Assembly: GCF_025231525.1 (NCBI RefSeq)
Contig: NZ_CP103057.1
Coordinates: forward strand, 2,676,501-2,740,500
Direction of reading: 5' to 3'
DNA from: Sphingomonas endolithica
GTDB lineage: Bacteria > Pseudomonadota > Alphaproteobacteria > Sphingomonadales > Sphingomonadaceae
Length of the DNA stretch: 64,000 nucleotides
Part shown: piece after piece, positions 35,800 to 44,582 of the stretch
How positions within the stretch are numbered: position 1 is the first letter of the stretch
Layout of the letters: each line of letters opens with the position of its first letter
The notes under the pieces: generated by a model
Seen by the model: only the letters and a program-made list of their open reading frames with translations
Told to the model about the DNA's origin: nothing
The model's database searches: none
Made by a program: the position numbers and the translations under genes

Positions 35800-37455
35800 A
35801 TGACCATGCTGGGCCGCTATCACATCGACGAGTGCCTAGGCGAAGGCGCGATGGCGGAAGTGTATCGCGCGCACGATCCCGAAATCGATCGGCCGGTGGC
35901 AATCAAGGTGCTGAAGCCCGATTATGCACGCGACAAGGAGATCGGCGCGCGCTTCCTGCGCGAGGCGCGCGCGGCGGGCGCGCTCAGCCATGCCAATATC
36001 GCGACGATCTTCGATGTCGGCGAGACGCAGGGCATCGCCTATATCGCGATGGAGCTGGTCAACGGCCAGCCACTCGACCGCGTGCTGCAGCAGCAGGGGC
36101 GCATGCCGTATGAGCGCGTGCTGGCGATCGGACGGCAGCTCGCCAGCGCGCTGGCTTATGCCCACCGCGCAGGGGTCGTGCACCGCGACATCAAGCCCTC
36201 CAACATCCTGCTGTCGGCCGATGGCCAGACCGCCAAGCTACTCGACTTCGGTGTCGCGCGCATCGGCGATGTCGATCAATTGGGTCGCACGCAGGTGGGG
36301 CAGCTGATCGGCACGCCGCGCTACATGAGCCCCGAACAGGCATTGGGCCTGCCGGTCGATCACCGCGCCGATCTCTTCTCGCTCGGGGTCGTGCTGTACG
36401 AGATGGTGACCGGCAAGGTCGCCTTTCCCGGCACCGCGCTGGCGACGCTCGCGATCCAGATCGCACAGGAGAAAGTCGAGCCGATCGACCGCTGCACCGC
36501 GGATTGTCCGCCAGGCCTGCGCTTCATCATCGACAAATTGCTTTCCAAGAAACCCGAGCAACGCTTTGCCGTTGGCGAGGCGCTGGAACGTGCGCTGGCG
36601 CGTGAGATCGTTGCGCATGACGACAAGCCCGGCGCCAAGCGCGGGCTGGCGCTGCGCTTCAAGCTGCCGCTGACACTGGCGATCGTAACGGCGGCTGCGC
36701 TGTTCGCCTGCACCACGACGACGCTTGCGCGTGAGCAGCGGACGCTGGAACAGATGGCGATCACCTCGGGCGGATCGATCGCCTCGTTCGTCACCAACAA
36801 TGCCGCGGTGGTGGCCGCCGAGAATGCCGGGCTCGGCGCCAACGAACAGGACTGGTCGTCGTTACAGGCATTCGCCACCACCGCGGCGCGCGATCCGGCG
36901 GTCCGCGACCTGATCGTTGCCGATACGAGCGGCGTCATCCGGGCTGCCGGCGATCCGCGGCTGGTCGGCCGGCGCTATCGCCCGACGATCGGCGAGGCGG
37001 TGATGCCGGGTGGCGGCAGCTCGACAGTCAGCGCAGCGGCCGATGCTGGCAAGGGCGCTGGGATCCGTTTTGTGCACCCGATCCTCTATGCTGGCGCGCG
37101 GTTCGGCACGGTTGATCTGGTGACGCGCCGCACTGCACTCGACGCGGCGATCGACGGTGCACGTGCCTCGCTGATGCTGTTGTCGCTGGTGGTGATGCTG
37201 GCGGTGCTGCTGGTCGGATATCTGAGCGGCGCCATGGTCGCCCGGCCGCTCGCGCGCCTGCGCAAGGCGCTGGACGAGGCGGCGGGATCGGCATTCGCCC
37301 TGCGTATATCGCATCGCCGCGGCGACGAATTCGGCGCGGCATTCGATGCCTTCAACCGTGCCGCGGCGGCGATCGAACCGCGGCTGGCGGGTGACGATGT
37401 CGGCGAGCAAGCGGTGCTCGCCACGCGCATCACGCCCGTGAAGCGCGCCGCGTAG
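35800..37455 (+). CDS. Transmembrane serine/threonine protein kinase (PpkA-like)
   Basis: The 551-residue protein has a complete N-terminal kinase domain (about residues 5-265). It shows glycine loop LGEGAMAEVY, VAIK Lys36, HRDIKPSN with Asp130, DFGVAR with Asp149 and GTPRYMSPEQ. A TM helix (about 280-305), a periplasmic sensor-like region, a second TM (about 455-480) and a HAMP-like domain follow. This is unusual because the HAMP is at the C-terminal end rather than next to the kinase. Genes for an FHA protein and a PP2C phosphatase follow directly, as in the threonine-phosphorylation pathway of type VI secretion. Confidence 0.92.
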   Translation: MTMLGRYHIDECLGEGAMAEVYRAHDPEIDRPVAIKVLKPDYARDKEIGARFLREARAAGALSHANIATIFDVGETQGIAYIAMELVNGQPLDRVLQQQGRMPYERVLAIGRQLASALAYAHRAGVVHRDIKPSNILLSADGQTAKLLDFGVARIGDVDQLGRTQVGQLIGTPRYMSPEQALGLPVDHRADLFSLGVVLYEMVTGKVAFPGTALATLAIQIAQEKVEPIDRCTADCPPGLRFIIDKLLSKKPEQRFAVGEALERALAREIVAHDDKPGAKRGLALRFKLPLTLAIVTAAALFACTTTTLAREQRTLEQMAITSGGSIASFVTNNAAVVAAENAGLGANEQDWSSLQAFATTAARDPAVRDLIVADTSGVIRAAGDPRLVGRRYRPTIGEAVMPGGGSSTVSAAADAGKGAGIRFVHPILYAGARFGTVDLVTRRTALDAAIDGARASLMLLSLVVMLAVLLVGYLSGAMVARPLARLRKALDEAAGSAFALRISHRRGDEFGAAFDAFNRAAAAIEPRLAGDDVGEQAVLATRITPVKRAA

Positions 37456-37465
37456 GACCTGAACG

Positions 37466-38476
37466 ATGTACATGCTTCAACTCTTCGATGCCACAGACGC
37501 ACTTCAGCCGATCGATGCGCGGTTGATGCGCGACGGGGTGATGCGGATCGGACGCGATAGCGCGGCGGACTGGTCGATCGCCGACCCGGACTGCGAATTG
37601 TCGCGCGCGCATTGCGAGTTGGCAGTGATCGGCAACGGCCTGCAATTGCGCGCACTCGGCACCAACGGCGTGTATGACGATGCCACCGGGCGCCGCTTCC
37701 CGGACTCGACCGATGTCGCCGTGCCGATCCCGTCGACGATCCGCTTCGGCCGCTTCCGGCTGAAGGCCAGCCACGCGCCGCATGCCGAGGAGATTAGCGA
37801 TGCCGCGCGCACGCTGGTGCTGACGCCGCCGCTCGGATCGTCGCTGGCGGTGCCCGACGACTGGAGCGATCGCAGCGACACGCCGGCGCGTGCCGCTGGC
37901 GGATCGCTGCTGGAGGCATTTTGCGAGGGCGCCGGGCTGGATGCGTCGATGTTGTCGAGCGAGGATCCGGCGGTGATCATGCACCGCGCGGGTGCGGTCT
38001 ACCGGCAGATGGTACTCGGCATCGGCGACCTGATGACGGAACGCGAACGCGCCCGCGGGCATTACAAATTGTCGCGGACGACGATCGGCGGCGCGGGCAA
38101 CAATCCGTTCAAATGGGCACCGACACAGCGCCTGGCGATCGATCTGCTGCTCGCGGGCTCCGGCAACTTCCTATCCGGCCCGGCGGCGCTGCAGGCATCG
38201 TTCCGCGACATCAAGCGCCACCTCATCGCCACTTTCGCCGGGCTGCAAGGCAGCCTGCGCGCGGCGGTCGCATCGTTCGATCCTGCAGCGGTGCAGGCGG
38301 CGGCGGAAGCTCGCGGCGGGCTGTTGAAGAGCCGCACCGGGCTGCAGGTCGAGGAGGTTGCGCAGCGGCATGCCGATCTTGCCGCGCAACTGGATCATTC
38401 GGGCGCTGGCGCAGGCGGGTCGCTCGATCAGGCGTTCGTCGCCGCCTATGACAGTGCCGAATCGCAATCGACGTGA
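37466..38476 (+). CDS. tagH: FHA domain protein, TagH/Fha-like (type VI secretion-associated)
   Basis: A 336-residue protein with an N-terminal FHA domain (about residues 15-100; RIGRDSAADWSIADPD, ELSRAHCELAV, TNGVYDD) that binds phosphothreonine. The C-terminal region (about 145-300) contains GSLLEAFCEGAGLDAS, RAGAVYRQMVLGIGDLMTER and NNPFKWAP, which is the TagH C-terminal pattern seen in type VI secretion-associated FHA proteins. It lies 10 bases after the kinase gene. The kinase is the expected modifier of a partner it binds. Confidence 0.88.
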   Translation: MYMLQLFDATDALQPIDARLMRDGVMRIGRDSAADWSIADPDCELSRAHCELAVIGNGLQLRALGTNGVYDDATGRRFPDSTDVAVPIPSTIRFGRFRLKASHAPHAEEISDAARTLVLTPPLGSSLAVPDDWSDRSDTPARAAGGSLLEAFCEGAGLDASMLSSEDPAVIMHRAGAVYRQMVLGIGDLMTERERARGHYKLSRTTIGGAGNNPFKWAPTQRLAIDLLLAGSGNFLSGPAALQASFRDIKRHLIATFAGLQGSLRAAVASFDPAAVQAAAEARGGLLKSRTGLQVEEVAQRHADLAAQLDHSGAGAGGSLDQAFVAAYDSAESQST

Positions 38477-38502
38477 GGTTATGGCGATGGCCGAAGCCCA
38501 GC

Positions 38503-39276
38503 ATGGCGAGCGATGCAGCGGCGATGGTCGCATCGGTGGCACGCTCGCACGTCGGCCGGGTGCGCGCGGTGAACGAGGATCGCGTCTTCGACTGTCCCGA
38601 GCGCTGCTTGTGGGCGGTGGCGGACGGCATGGGCGGGCACCATGGCGGCGACGTGGCGGCGCAGATGGTGATCGAGGCGTTTCGCCAACCGTGTGAAGAT
38701 CGGCCAGGCGCGGCGCCGGCGATGCTCGAGGCGATCGGTGCCGCCAACCGGACGATCGTAAGGCGTAATCGTGCGGAGGGCACCGATGCCGGATCGACCG
38801 TCGTCGCAGCACACCTCGCCGGCAGGATCGCAACGATCGCCTGGGTGGGCGACAGCCGCGCCTATCTGATCCGCGGGCGCACCGTATCGCTGCTGACGCA
38901 CGATCATAGCCTGGTGCAGGACCTGATCGATGCCGGGTTATTGACGCCGGCGGCAGCCATGCATCACCCGCAGGCCAACGTCGTCACCCGCGCGTTGGGC
39001 ATTGCCGACTCGGTGGACATTGCCGTGCGGCGGGTGTCCGTCCTTGACGGTGACCGATTGCTTTTATGTTCGGACGGCTTGTCGCGATCGCTGGACGACG
39101 GCAACCTCAGCTGCGGCCAACCCTTGCCGGCGTTCGCCGACACATTGATCGCCGGTGCACTCGAGCGCGATGGTCGCGACAACATCAGCCTGGTCACGAT
39201 CGAGATTGCGGCCAGCCCTGCTGCGCTTCGCGCCGCGAGACCACCCCTAGGGCAGCAGAGAGCTTGGTGGCCATAG
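38503..39276 (+). CDS. PP2C family serine/threonine phosphatase (PppA-like)
   Basis: A metal-dependent phosphatase of about 257 residues. PP2C motifs follow in order: RSHVGRVRAVNEDR, WAVADGMGGHHGGDVAA, AGSTVVAAHL, IAWVGDSRAYLIR, HDHSLVQDL, LLLCSDGLSRSL and RDNISLVTIEI. It would reverse the action of the adjacent kinase. The start at ATG 38503 is chosen; an in-frame GTG at 38473 overlaps the tagH stop and is also possible. It is the last gene of the block; a 1-kb gene-free region follows. Confidence 0.9.
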   Translation: MASDAAAMVASVARSHVGRVRAVNEDRVFDCPERCLWAVADGMGGHHGGDVAAQMVIEAFRQPCEDRPGAAPAMLEAIGAANRTIVRRNRAEGTDAGSTVVAAHLAGRIATIAWVGDSRAYLIRGRTVSLLTHDHSLVQDLIDAGLLTPAAAMHHPQANVVTRALGIADSVDIAVRRVSVLDGDRLLLCSDGLSRSLDDGNLSCGQPLPAFADTLIAGALERDGRDNISLVTIEIAASPAALRAARPPLGQQRAWWP

Positions 39277-40287
39277 CGCACGCTTACGCGCTTCCGATCA
39301 TAAGCTGCGCCGAGTTGGCCGGCAATACATCGGTCATCCGGTGCTTCCACGCATGGACTGTGTTACGAATTGCACGGCGAGGACGGTCAGCTCAGCAGCA
39401 TCCAACCACCGCAGACCGCCCAAATACAACTTGAGTTGGGTTGTGCGCAGATCCAAGGCTGTAAGCCGATACATTTGTCCGCCCACTGGCAGTCTTCTGA
39501 GAGGCAACGCCGCAACCTCTTGCGCAATCATGAGGACGGCAAAGTCGCGGAGGCAGGATTACCAGAAGCTTAAAGCGATATGCTAAGTCAGGTCATAATG
39601 GCATACTCGCAATGAAAGTAGGGGCGACCTGCTTTGCCTTCGCGGAGCGTAGGCCAAGATCTGGCTATTAGGGTGACAGCGAGCGAGGTTGCGGCTGAAC
39701 GTCCGCATTTCAGGGCCATAAGAAAAAGCTTGCTCATTCGGAACGTCAGCGCCCCCGAACTCTCGCAAAAACAACAGGCTACTAAAAGCGTCTCGGCTGT
39801 AGCGCCATCAGGTGCGCACGGGCAGTTGCAATCTAATCCGATAGTACATGGCCGTGCGCGGCAATTCGTCTTTTAACGCCATTAAAGCCGGTTAACGCAC
39901 CAAATTGAAACAGGAGCAATAAATTTCCGGATCAGGCATGTCTTTTTGGTGAACGGCAGGTTAATGGCAGGTCAACACGCGGCTTCGGATAATTGGTTAA
40001 CTTTGCGTGCTTGCTAGTCAGTCATACAATGCAGTAAAATAGGGTTTTAGCAGACATCACGTCCTACATCATCAATGCCAATTGGGAACCTAGCTAAGCG
40101 GGGTAGTGCTAGTATAAAGATATTGCATTGTCGATGTATAATAGATCTTGCAGCTTTCCTGTTCTTCTCCGTAGGATAGTCAAGACAAGCAGCCCTTCTC
40201 GTATTTGTACTGTTACGAAGTAAACAGGACAGGCCGGACTTGCAGCAGGCATAGGGGCGCTTAAGTGGATGAAACAGGGATACATTT
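39277..40287. other. Gene-poor junction region
   Basis: About 1 kb with no supportable gene. Composition turns AT-rich after about 39880. A frame at 39370-39573 contains TAQIQLELGCAQIQG, reminiscent of the C-terminal LGC..IQG motif of EAL domains, and could be a decayed fragment, but the evidence is thin. The part from 39890 holds a leader-like sequence shared with the region before the PEPxxWA-CTERM gene. This is the boundary between core-like and mosaic DNA. Confidence 0.55.
39890..39970 (+). promoter_or_regulatory. Conserved leader element, copy A (upstream of subtilase gene)
   Basis: The sequence GGTTAACGCACCAAATTGAA continues with ACAG, TTCCG, GGTGAACGG and GTTAATGGCA. The same ordered blocks occur at 42976-43055 before the PEPxxWA-CTERM gene. 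The CTTTGCGTG block also recurs further downstream in both. It is about 320 bases upstream of the subtilase ATG. It may be a promoter or protein-binding region; the TTAA boxes are spaced irregularly, so no regulator is named. Confidence 0.45.
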
Positions 40288-42543
40288 ATGCTGAACGTTA
40301 TGAAGCTGCTCAGTGGCGTTGGTTTACTGTCGCTCGCCGCGTGTGGTGGAGCCGGAACGGGCATTTCTTCGGCGGGTAGTCTTGGCTCTGTAGGAGGCAT
40401 TGCCGACGGTGCTCCAACGCCTATTCTTCCAACCCTAACACCTCCGGTCTACTCACCGCCGATTGCGACACCCGCCGGCTACGTGATCACACCCGCGGAC
40501 CAGCAGCCGATCCGTTCAGTCAACGATACCGCAGAGTTTCGTCGCAACTACATCGCCAACGAGACCGTGAATGCGCTTTATGCACTCGACGCCGGCTACA
40601 CCGGCAAGGGCGTCACGGTCGCAATTCTCGATGACGGCGTCGTCAACGTCGACGGCGAGCTCGATGGTCGGATTAATACCACTCTTTCGAAGGATTTCGG
40701 CAGCGTCACGAGCCAGGGCGTTACCAAAAGGCGCAACGCGCTGGGCGATGAACATTCCGACCATGGCACGCCGGTCGCCAATATCATCGCGGGCGGCCGC
40801 AATGGCATCGGAGCTATGGGGTTCGCGCCAGATGTCACCATTGCAGTGTTGCGCATTGCCGATTGGAACGAAGACACCAAGACTGAGATACTTATTCACG
40901 CGATCGAAGGGCTCGATTACGCGGGCGCGAAGCGCATCAAACTCGTCAACAGCTCGCTTAGCAGCAGCGGCACCAGTCAGTTCTACGCTGACGCCATGGC
41001 CCGCTTCGGCTCGACCGGCGGCCTGATCGTCAATGCCGCCGGCAACAGCGGCGGAACGTCGCCAAGCGATGCTGGTTTGATCAATCCCTCAAACCGTAAC
41101 GCCATTCTGTTCGTCGGTTCGCTCAGCCCCAACAGCAACGCCTACACATTGGAATCCTATTCCAACCGCGCCGGCACCATGGCCGACCGCTACGTCGTCG
41201 CCATCGGCTCGAACGTCACCACCATGGTGGATGGCAAGGCAGGCGTGTTCTCGGGTACCAGTTCGGCAACACCAACGGTGACCGCGCTTGCGGCCGATAT
41301 CTTGTCGAAATGGCCGCAACTAACTGGGCAGCTGGCAGGCGACGTGATTCTGAACACTGCCACAGACATCGGAGCGCCGGGTGTTGATGATGTGTTTGGC
41401 CATGGGCTAGTCGACTTCAAAGCCGCTCTATCCCCGGTAAATCCGACCCTCTCCAACGGAGCCCAGCAGACCAGCGTACAGACCTCGATCATGGCGGTTC
41501 CAGCCGCCATGGGAGCGGAAGCCATCCAGACGTCGTTGTCGAACGTTACCGTGCTGGACGATTATGGTCGTGACTTCTCGGGATCGATTGCCGGCATGGT
41601 CATAAAGCCAGAGGCAAAGCAGGGTCACTGGCTCCGCCGGCGCGTCGAGCAGATGGGAGCAGGTGGACACGCCGAACTCGCAGCGGGTCCGTTTGCCGGC
41701 AGCTTTGGTTTCACCAATACCCGCGTTGGTCCCAACCAAGGCGATGTACGATCGAGCGTCACCGCCGGCAGCATGTCCTTTATCGACGGTCAGACCGGCT
41801 TCCACGCCAGTTGGAACGCGCAGGACTTGCTGCAAAGCGACGTGATGGGTCTTGCGCCTTTCGCAGACGGCGTACTCGCCTATGCGCCGCAGGCGGGCAA
41901 TAGCTTCGGGGTCGACCGCTATGTCGATGGCGGCAAGCTCGGTCTGACAGTCGCGACTGGACGCTATGCGGGTTCGTCAGCTTTCGCCGCAACACTTGGC
42001 TGGTCGAAAAGGGGGACCGATCTGCGCCTCTCGCTGATCGACGAGTATGGCTCGGTTATGGGCATGCCGACGGGCGAGGGCGCACTGCGCCTAGGCCGTG
42101 GTGCGACTACGTCGATGGTCGAAGCTCACCACACGTTTGATCTCGCTACTGGTTGGAGCCTCGAAGGCTATGGCTCGGTTGGATTCACCAAGCTGAAGAT
42201 CGACGCCGCATCTCTGGTAACTGGATCAACCACGATCATCGGCTCGCGTGTCGGCCTCCAGACTAGCGCACCCCTTTTTGGGGGGGTGTTGAGCTTCGGC
42301 GTAGCACAGCCGCTGACGATCGAGAGTGGCTCTGCAAAGCTGACCTACAGCAACGGCTATGACCTCGCGTCTCGGTCGCTGACCTACACAACTACCCAGG
42401 CCAGCCTCGCCGGGGAGCGCCGCCTGCAGCTCACCGCAGGCTTTGTAAAGGGAAGCGCGCGTTCCAGCTTCCAGTTCGGCGTGATGCAGGACGTGAAGCA
42501 GAGCTCCATGAGCGCGCTAGCTGGATGGGCAGCACGTTTTTAA
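40288..42543 (+). CDS. S8 subtilisin-like serine protease autotransporter, predicted lipoprotein
   Basis: A 751-residue surface protein. A lipobox LSLAACGG puts the lipidated Cys at residue 19. The peptidase S8 domain (about 95-380) has Asp115 in VAILDDGV, His159 in DHGTPVA, oxyanion Asn253 in NAAGNSGG and Ser325 in SGTSSATP. The C-terminal part (about 450-751) is beta-rich and ends WAARF with a final Phe, as autotransporter barrels do. Lipidated subtilase autotransporters such as Neisseria NalP are the closest known parallel. The ATG has AGGG eight bases upstream. A G7 tract (42280-42286) lies in the barrel coding part. Confidence 0.88.
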   Translation: MLNVMKLLSGVGLLSLAACGGAGTGISSAGSLGSVGGIADGAPTPILPTLTPPVYSPPIATPAGYVITPADQQPIRSVNDTAEFRRNYIANETVNALYALDAGYTGKGVTVAILDDGVVNVDGELDGRINTTLSKDFGSVTSQGVTKRRNALGDEHSDHGTPVANIIAGGRNGIGAMGFAPDVTIAVLRIADWNEDTKTEILIHAIEGLDYAGAKRIKLVNSSLSSSGTSQFYADAMARFGSTGGLIVNAAGNSGGTSPSDAGLINPSNRNAILFVGSLSPNSNAYTLESYSNRAGTMADRYVVAIGSNVTTMVDGKAGVFSGTSSATPTVTALAADILSKWPQLTGQLAGDVILNTATDIGAPGVDDVFGHGLVDFKAALSPVNPTLSNGAQQTSVQTSIMAVPAAMGAEAIQTSLSNVTVLDDYGRDFSGSIAGMVIKPEAKQGHWLRRRVEQMGAGGHAELAAGPFAGSFGFTNTRVGPNQGDVRSSVTAGSMSFIDGQTGFHASWNAQDLLQSDVMGLAPFADGVLAYAPQAGNSFGVDRYVDGGKLGLTVATGRYAGSSAFAATLGWSKRGTDLRLSLIDEYGSVMGMPTGEGALRLGRGATTSMVEAHHTFDLATGWSLEGYGSVGFTKLKIDAASLVTGSTTIIGSRVGLQTSAPLFGGVLSFGVAQPLTIESGSAKLTYSNGYDLASRSLTYTTTQASLAGERRLQLTAGFVKGSARSSFQFGVMQDVKQSSMSALAGWAARF

Positions 42544-42975
42544 CCGCGTTCTCTTCTGCGATAAACGGCGCGAAGCATTGCCGCGGTAGCGGCACCCTGG
42601 CGCTTATCTGCATTGTTCGAGACTGTTTGTGATTGGCCGACAATAGGCGCGGCCAATGCGGCGGTATCATCGATATTTTCGGTACCAAACACTGCCTCTG
42701 CGTAAGAGCTGTCGGTTAAGCAGTCATGGAATCGGTCAGGTGGCGATAGGAGCACGAACAAAGGACAGCGAGCTGTTTGCTTCGCGGCCTTACGCGTTCG
42801 AGCACAACCGTGGTGTACAAGGAATGCGGCGGAGAGCTGGCGCAGATCTGCGCGCGGTGTCTGTCGTCCAGACGGATGCCGCAGACGTGTTCTGAAGATT
42901 GGAAAGCCTCAGGACAGGACTGCTCGCTGCTTCATCAAATGAGCGGGCAATGACCAGTAAGATTTACTGTGAGTG
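42544..42975. other. Non-coding gap after the subtilase gene
   Basis: About 430 bases with no gene I can support. A minus-strand frame at 42540-42761 lacks a plausible start signal and family pattern. No clear terminator hairpin with a T run is present after the subtilase stop. Confidence 0.5.
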
Positions 42976-43055
42976 GGTTAATGCGCCAAAATAAGACAGC
43001 GGAGATTTAGTTCCGTTGTGCTTTTTTATTTTAGGTGAACAAGCCGTTAACGGCA
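42976..43055 (+). promoter_or_regulatory. Conserved leader element, copy B (upstream of PEPxxWA-CTERM gene)
   Basis: Blocks GGTTAATGCGCCAAA, ACAG, TTCCG, TTTT, GGTGAAC and CGTTAACGGCA occur in the same order and spacing as in copy A at 39890-39970. Here the element ends about 40 bases before the ATG, a distance that suits a promoter and 5' leader. Confidence 0.5.
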
Positions 43056-43095
43056 TCCCGGCCCCGCTCTTTGCGTGGCATGGAGGGGAAGAACC

Positions 43096-43884
43096 ATGAA
43101 CTTAATGACGAAGTTTGGGATTGCCGCAGTGATGCTCGCGGGAACGGCTGGCGCAGCAGAGGCTGCCACGACAATCGTTACTCCCAAAGCGACCACTTGG
43201 CGTGTCACAACCGGAACGGCAAACTCCGCGAAGATTACTGGTACCGAGGCTCATTCGGGCGATGGCTCGCTTGAGCTCAAGGGTGATGTCAGCCGGTTTA
43301 CGTACGACGGAACAAGCTCGTTTTCCTCGGCAATTGCGTCACTCGCCGACGTGCGCAGCCTGACGTTCGACTGGCGCATCGCGGGGGACACGGTAAGTGC
43401 GCTAAACCCGGATTATACGCCGGCTCTGCGGCTGAACATCAAGAATGGCATTCTCCAATATGGAGAGCTGATCTGGGAGGGGGTCTATAACGGCGTTTAT
43501 GGAGCCACGACGGTACCCGACACGTGGTATTCGACCGATTCGACGGCCAAATTCTACTTCGGTAGGGGCAATGAGAATGGCGCCAAGACGCTTGCCGAAT
43601 GGACGGCTTCCATGGGGACTTGGGATGTCGTTGGAATCAGCGTTGGACAGGGAAGTTCGGCAGGCGCTGGTTTTCATGCGTTTGCTGATAACGTGACCCT
43701 AGCCACTACACGCGGCTCGACGACTTACAATTTCGAAGCAACCGCCAATGGCGCCGTACCCGAGCCCGCCACCTGGGCGATGATGATCCTCGGCATGGGC
43801 GCTGTCGGCTTCGCGATGCGCCGTCGCATGAAGGTTTCGGAGGCAAACTTCACCAACAAGGTGCGCGCGATCGCCGCGGCGTAG
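43096..43884 (+). CDS. PEPxxWA-CTERM sorting domain protein
   Basis: A 262-residue exported protein with a signal peptide (FGIAAVMLAGTAGAAEAA). A beta-sandwich-like mature part follows and a C-terminal sorting signal: VPEPATWAMMILGMGAVGFAMRRR, i.e. the PEPxxWA motif, a hydrophobic helix and an Arg cluster. Such tails are processed by an exosortase and the proteins are tied to exopolysaccharide production. The last 18 residues after the Arg cluster form an unusual extra tail (MKVSEANFTN etc.). A strong GGAGG ribosome-binding site precedes the ATG. No exosortase gene is in the window. Confidence 0.9.
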   Translation: MNLMTKFGIAAVMLAGTAGAAEAATTIVTPKATTWRVTTGTANSAKITGTEAHSGDGSLELKGDVSRFTYDGTSSFSSAIASLADVRSLTFDWRIAGDTVSALNPDYTPALRLNIKNGILQYGELIWEGVYNGVYGATTVPDTWYSTDSTAKFYFGRGNENGAKTLAEWTASMGTWDVVGISVGQGSSAGAGFHAFADNVTLATTRGSTTYNFEATANGAVPEPATWAMMILGMGAVGFAMRRRMKVSEANFTNKVRAIAAA

Positions 43885-43906
43885 CCACTGCGTAGCAAGC
43901 AGAAGG

Positions 43907-43937
43907 AAGCCGTCGCTCTCACCTGAGGGCGGCGGCT
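43907..43937 (+). terminator. Possible terminator hairpin after PEPxxWA-CTERM gene
   Basis: AGCCGTCGCTCTC and GAGGGCGGCGGCT can form a stem of about 12 pairs with two G-T pairs and a short loop, about 20 bases after the stop. It lacks a T run, so termination strength is uncertain. Confidence 0.35.
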
Positions 43938-43974
43938 ATCCCTTGTCTGGCGTCTCTCAACGAATTGGCGCATC

Positions 43975-44165
43975 CTACCAACCGGCGCAACGCCAGTCAT
44001 CCATCGGCAGCAGCGTGTGGCGCCGGAACGCGACCAACACTGCCTCCTCCTCGATCGCCAACGTCGTAAACGGGCCTCCTTGGGTCCGGTTCGAAGATCA
44101 GCCGTCGATGAGCGCTTGCGCCACTTCGCGATCGTCTTCTGGTTGACGCCGTGACGCGTAGCCTC
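43975..44165 (-). pseudogene. Remnant of IS481-family transposase
   Basis: On the minus strand one frame reads EATRHGVNQKTIAKWRKRSS, then TADLRTGPKEA. After a frameshift another reads LAIEEEAVLVAFRRHTLLPM followed by DD. These are adjacent parts of the N-terminal helix-turn-helix region of IS481-type transposases (GVNQKT.AKWRKR, TGPKE, EEEA..VAFRRHTLLPLDD). Only about 60 residues remain, out of frame, with no catalytic core. It marks past insertion activity at the edge of the polysaccharide locus. Confidence 0.72.
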
Positions 44166-44582
44166 GCGTCCGCGATCTTGATCCGCGTCGGCTTGCCGGC
44201 GAACTCCGCATCCTTGAGGCTCTAGTCAAACTGATGGGCCTCGCTTTGATACATCGGCGGATGAAGATGGGCATGTCGCCGCCGGGAATGATGTACCGCG
44301 CGTTAGCCAGCGTGCGTGGCGCCAACGGCATCATTGCCGACGGCGGCACTCTAATCGCCACGCCATTTTCCGAAGGCAGGCTATCGGAAACCCGACGCGC
44401 AAATGCGGATGTGCGGGTACTAGCGAAAGCGGCGTCGTGCCTGCTCTGCGCAAGATACAAGGATATTAATGTACAGCCGCAGAAATGCAGACTTGTGCCT
44501 TGTCATGCAGAGGGGTATTCGAGATTTGCCGTGTACGTCTGTTCTAGAAGCCATCGAAGTAGAACGCGAAAAAGGAATTTGT

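Noticed and set aside
39880..39905. CtrA-type TTAA-N7-TTAA boxes
   Set aside because: TTAA pairs are present but spaced by 5 or 6 bases, not 7.
42540..42761. A 73-codon minus-strand gene after the subtilase
   Set aside because: No ribosome-binding site, no family likeness and composition unlike neighbouring genes.
43020..43080. A sigma-54 promoter before the PEPxxWA-CTERM gene (GGCCCCGCTCTTTGC)
   Set aside because: The spacing between the GG and GC elements is one base too long and the TGGCA core is missing.
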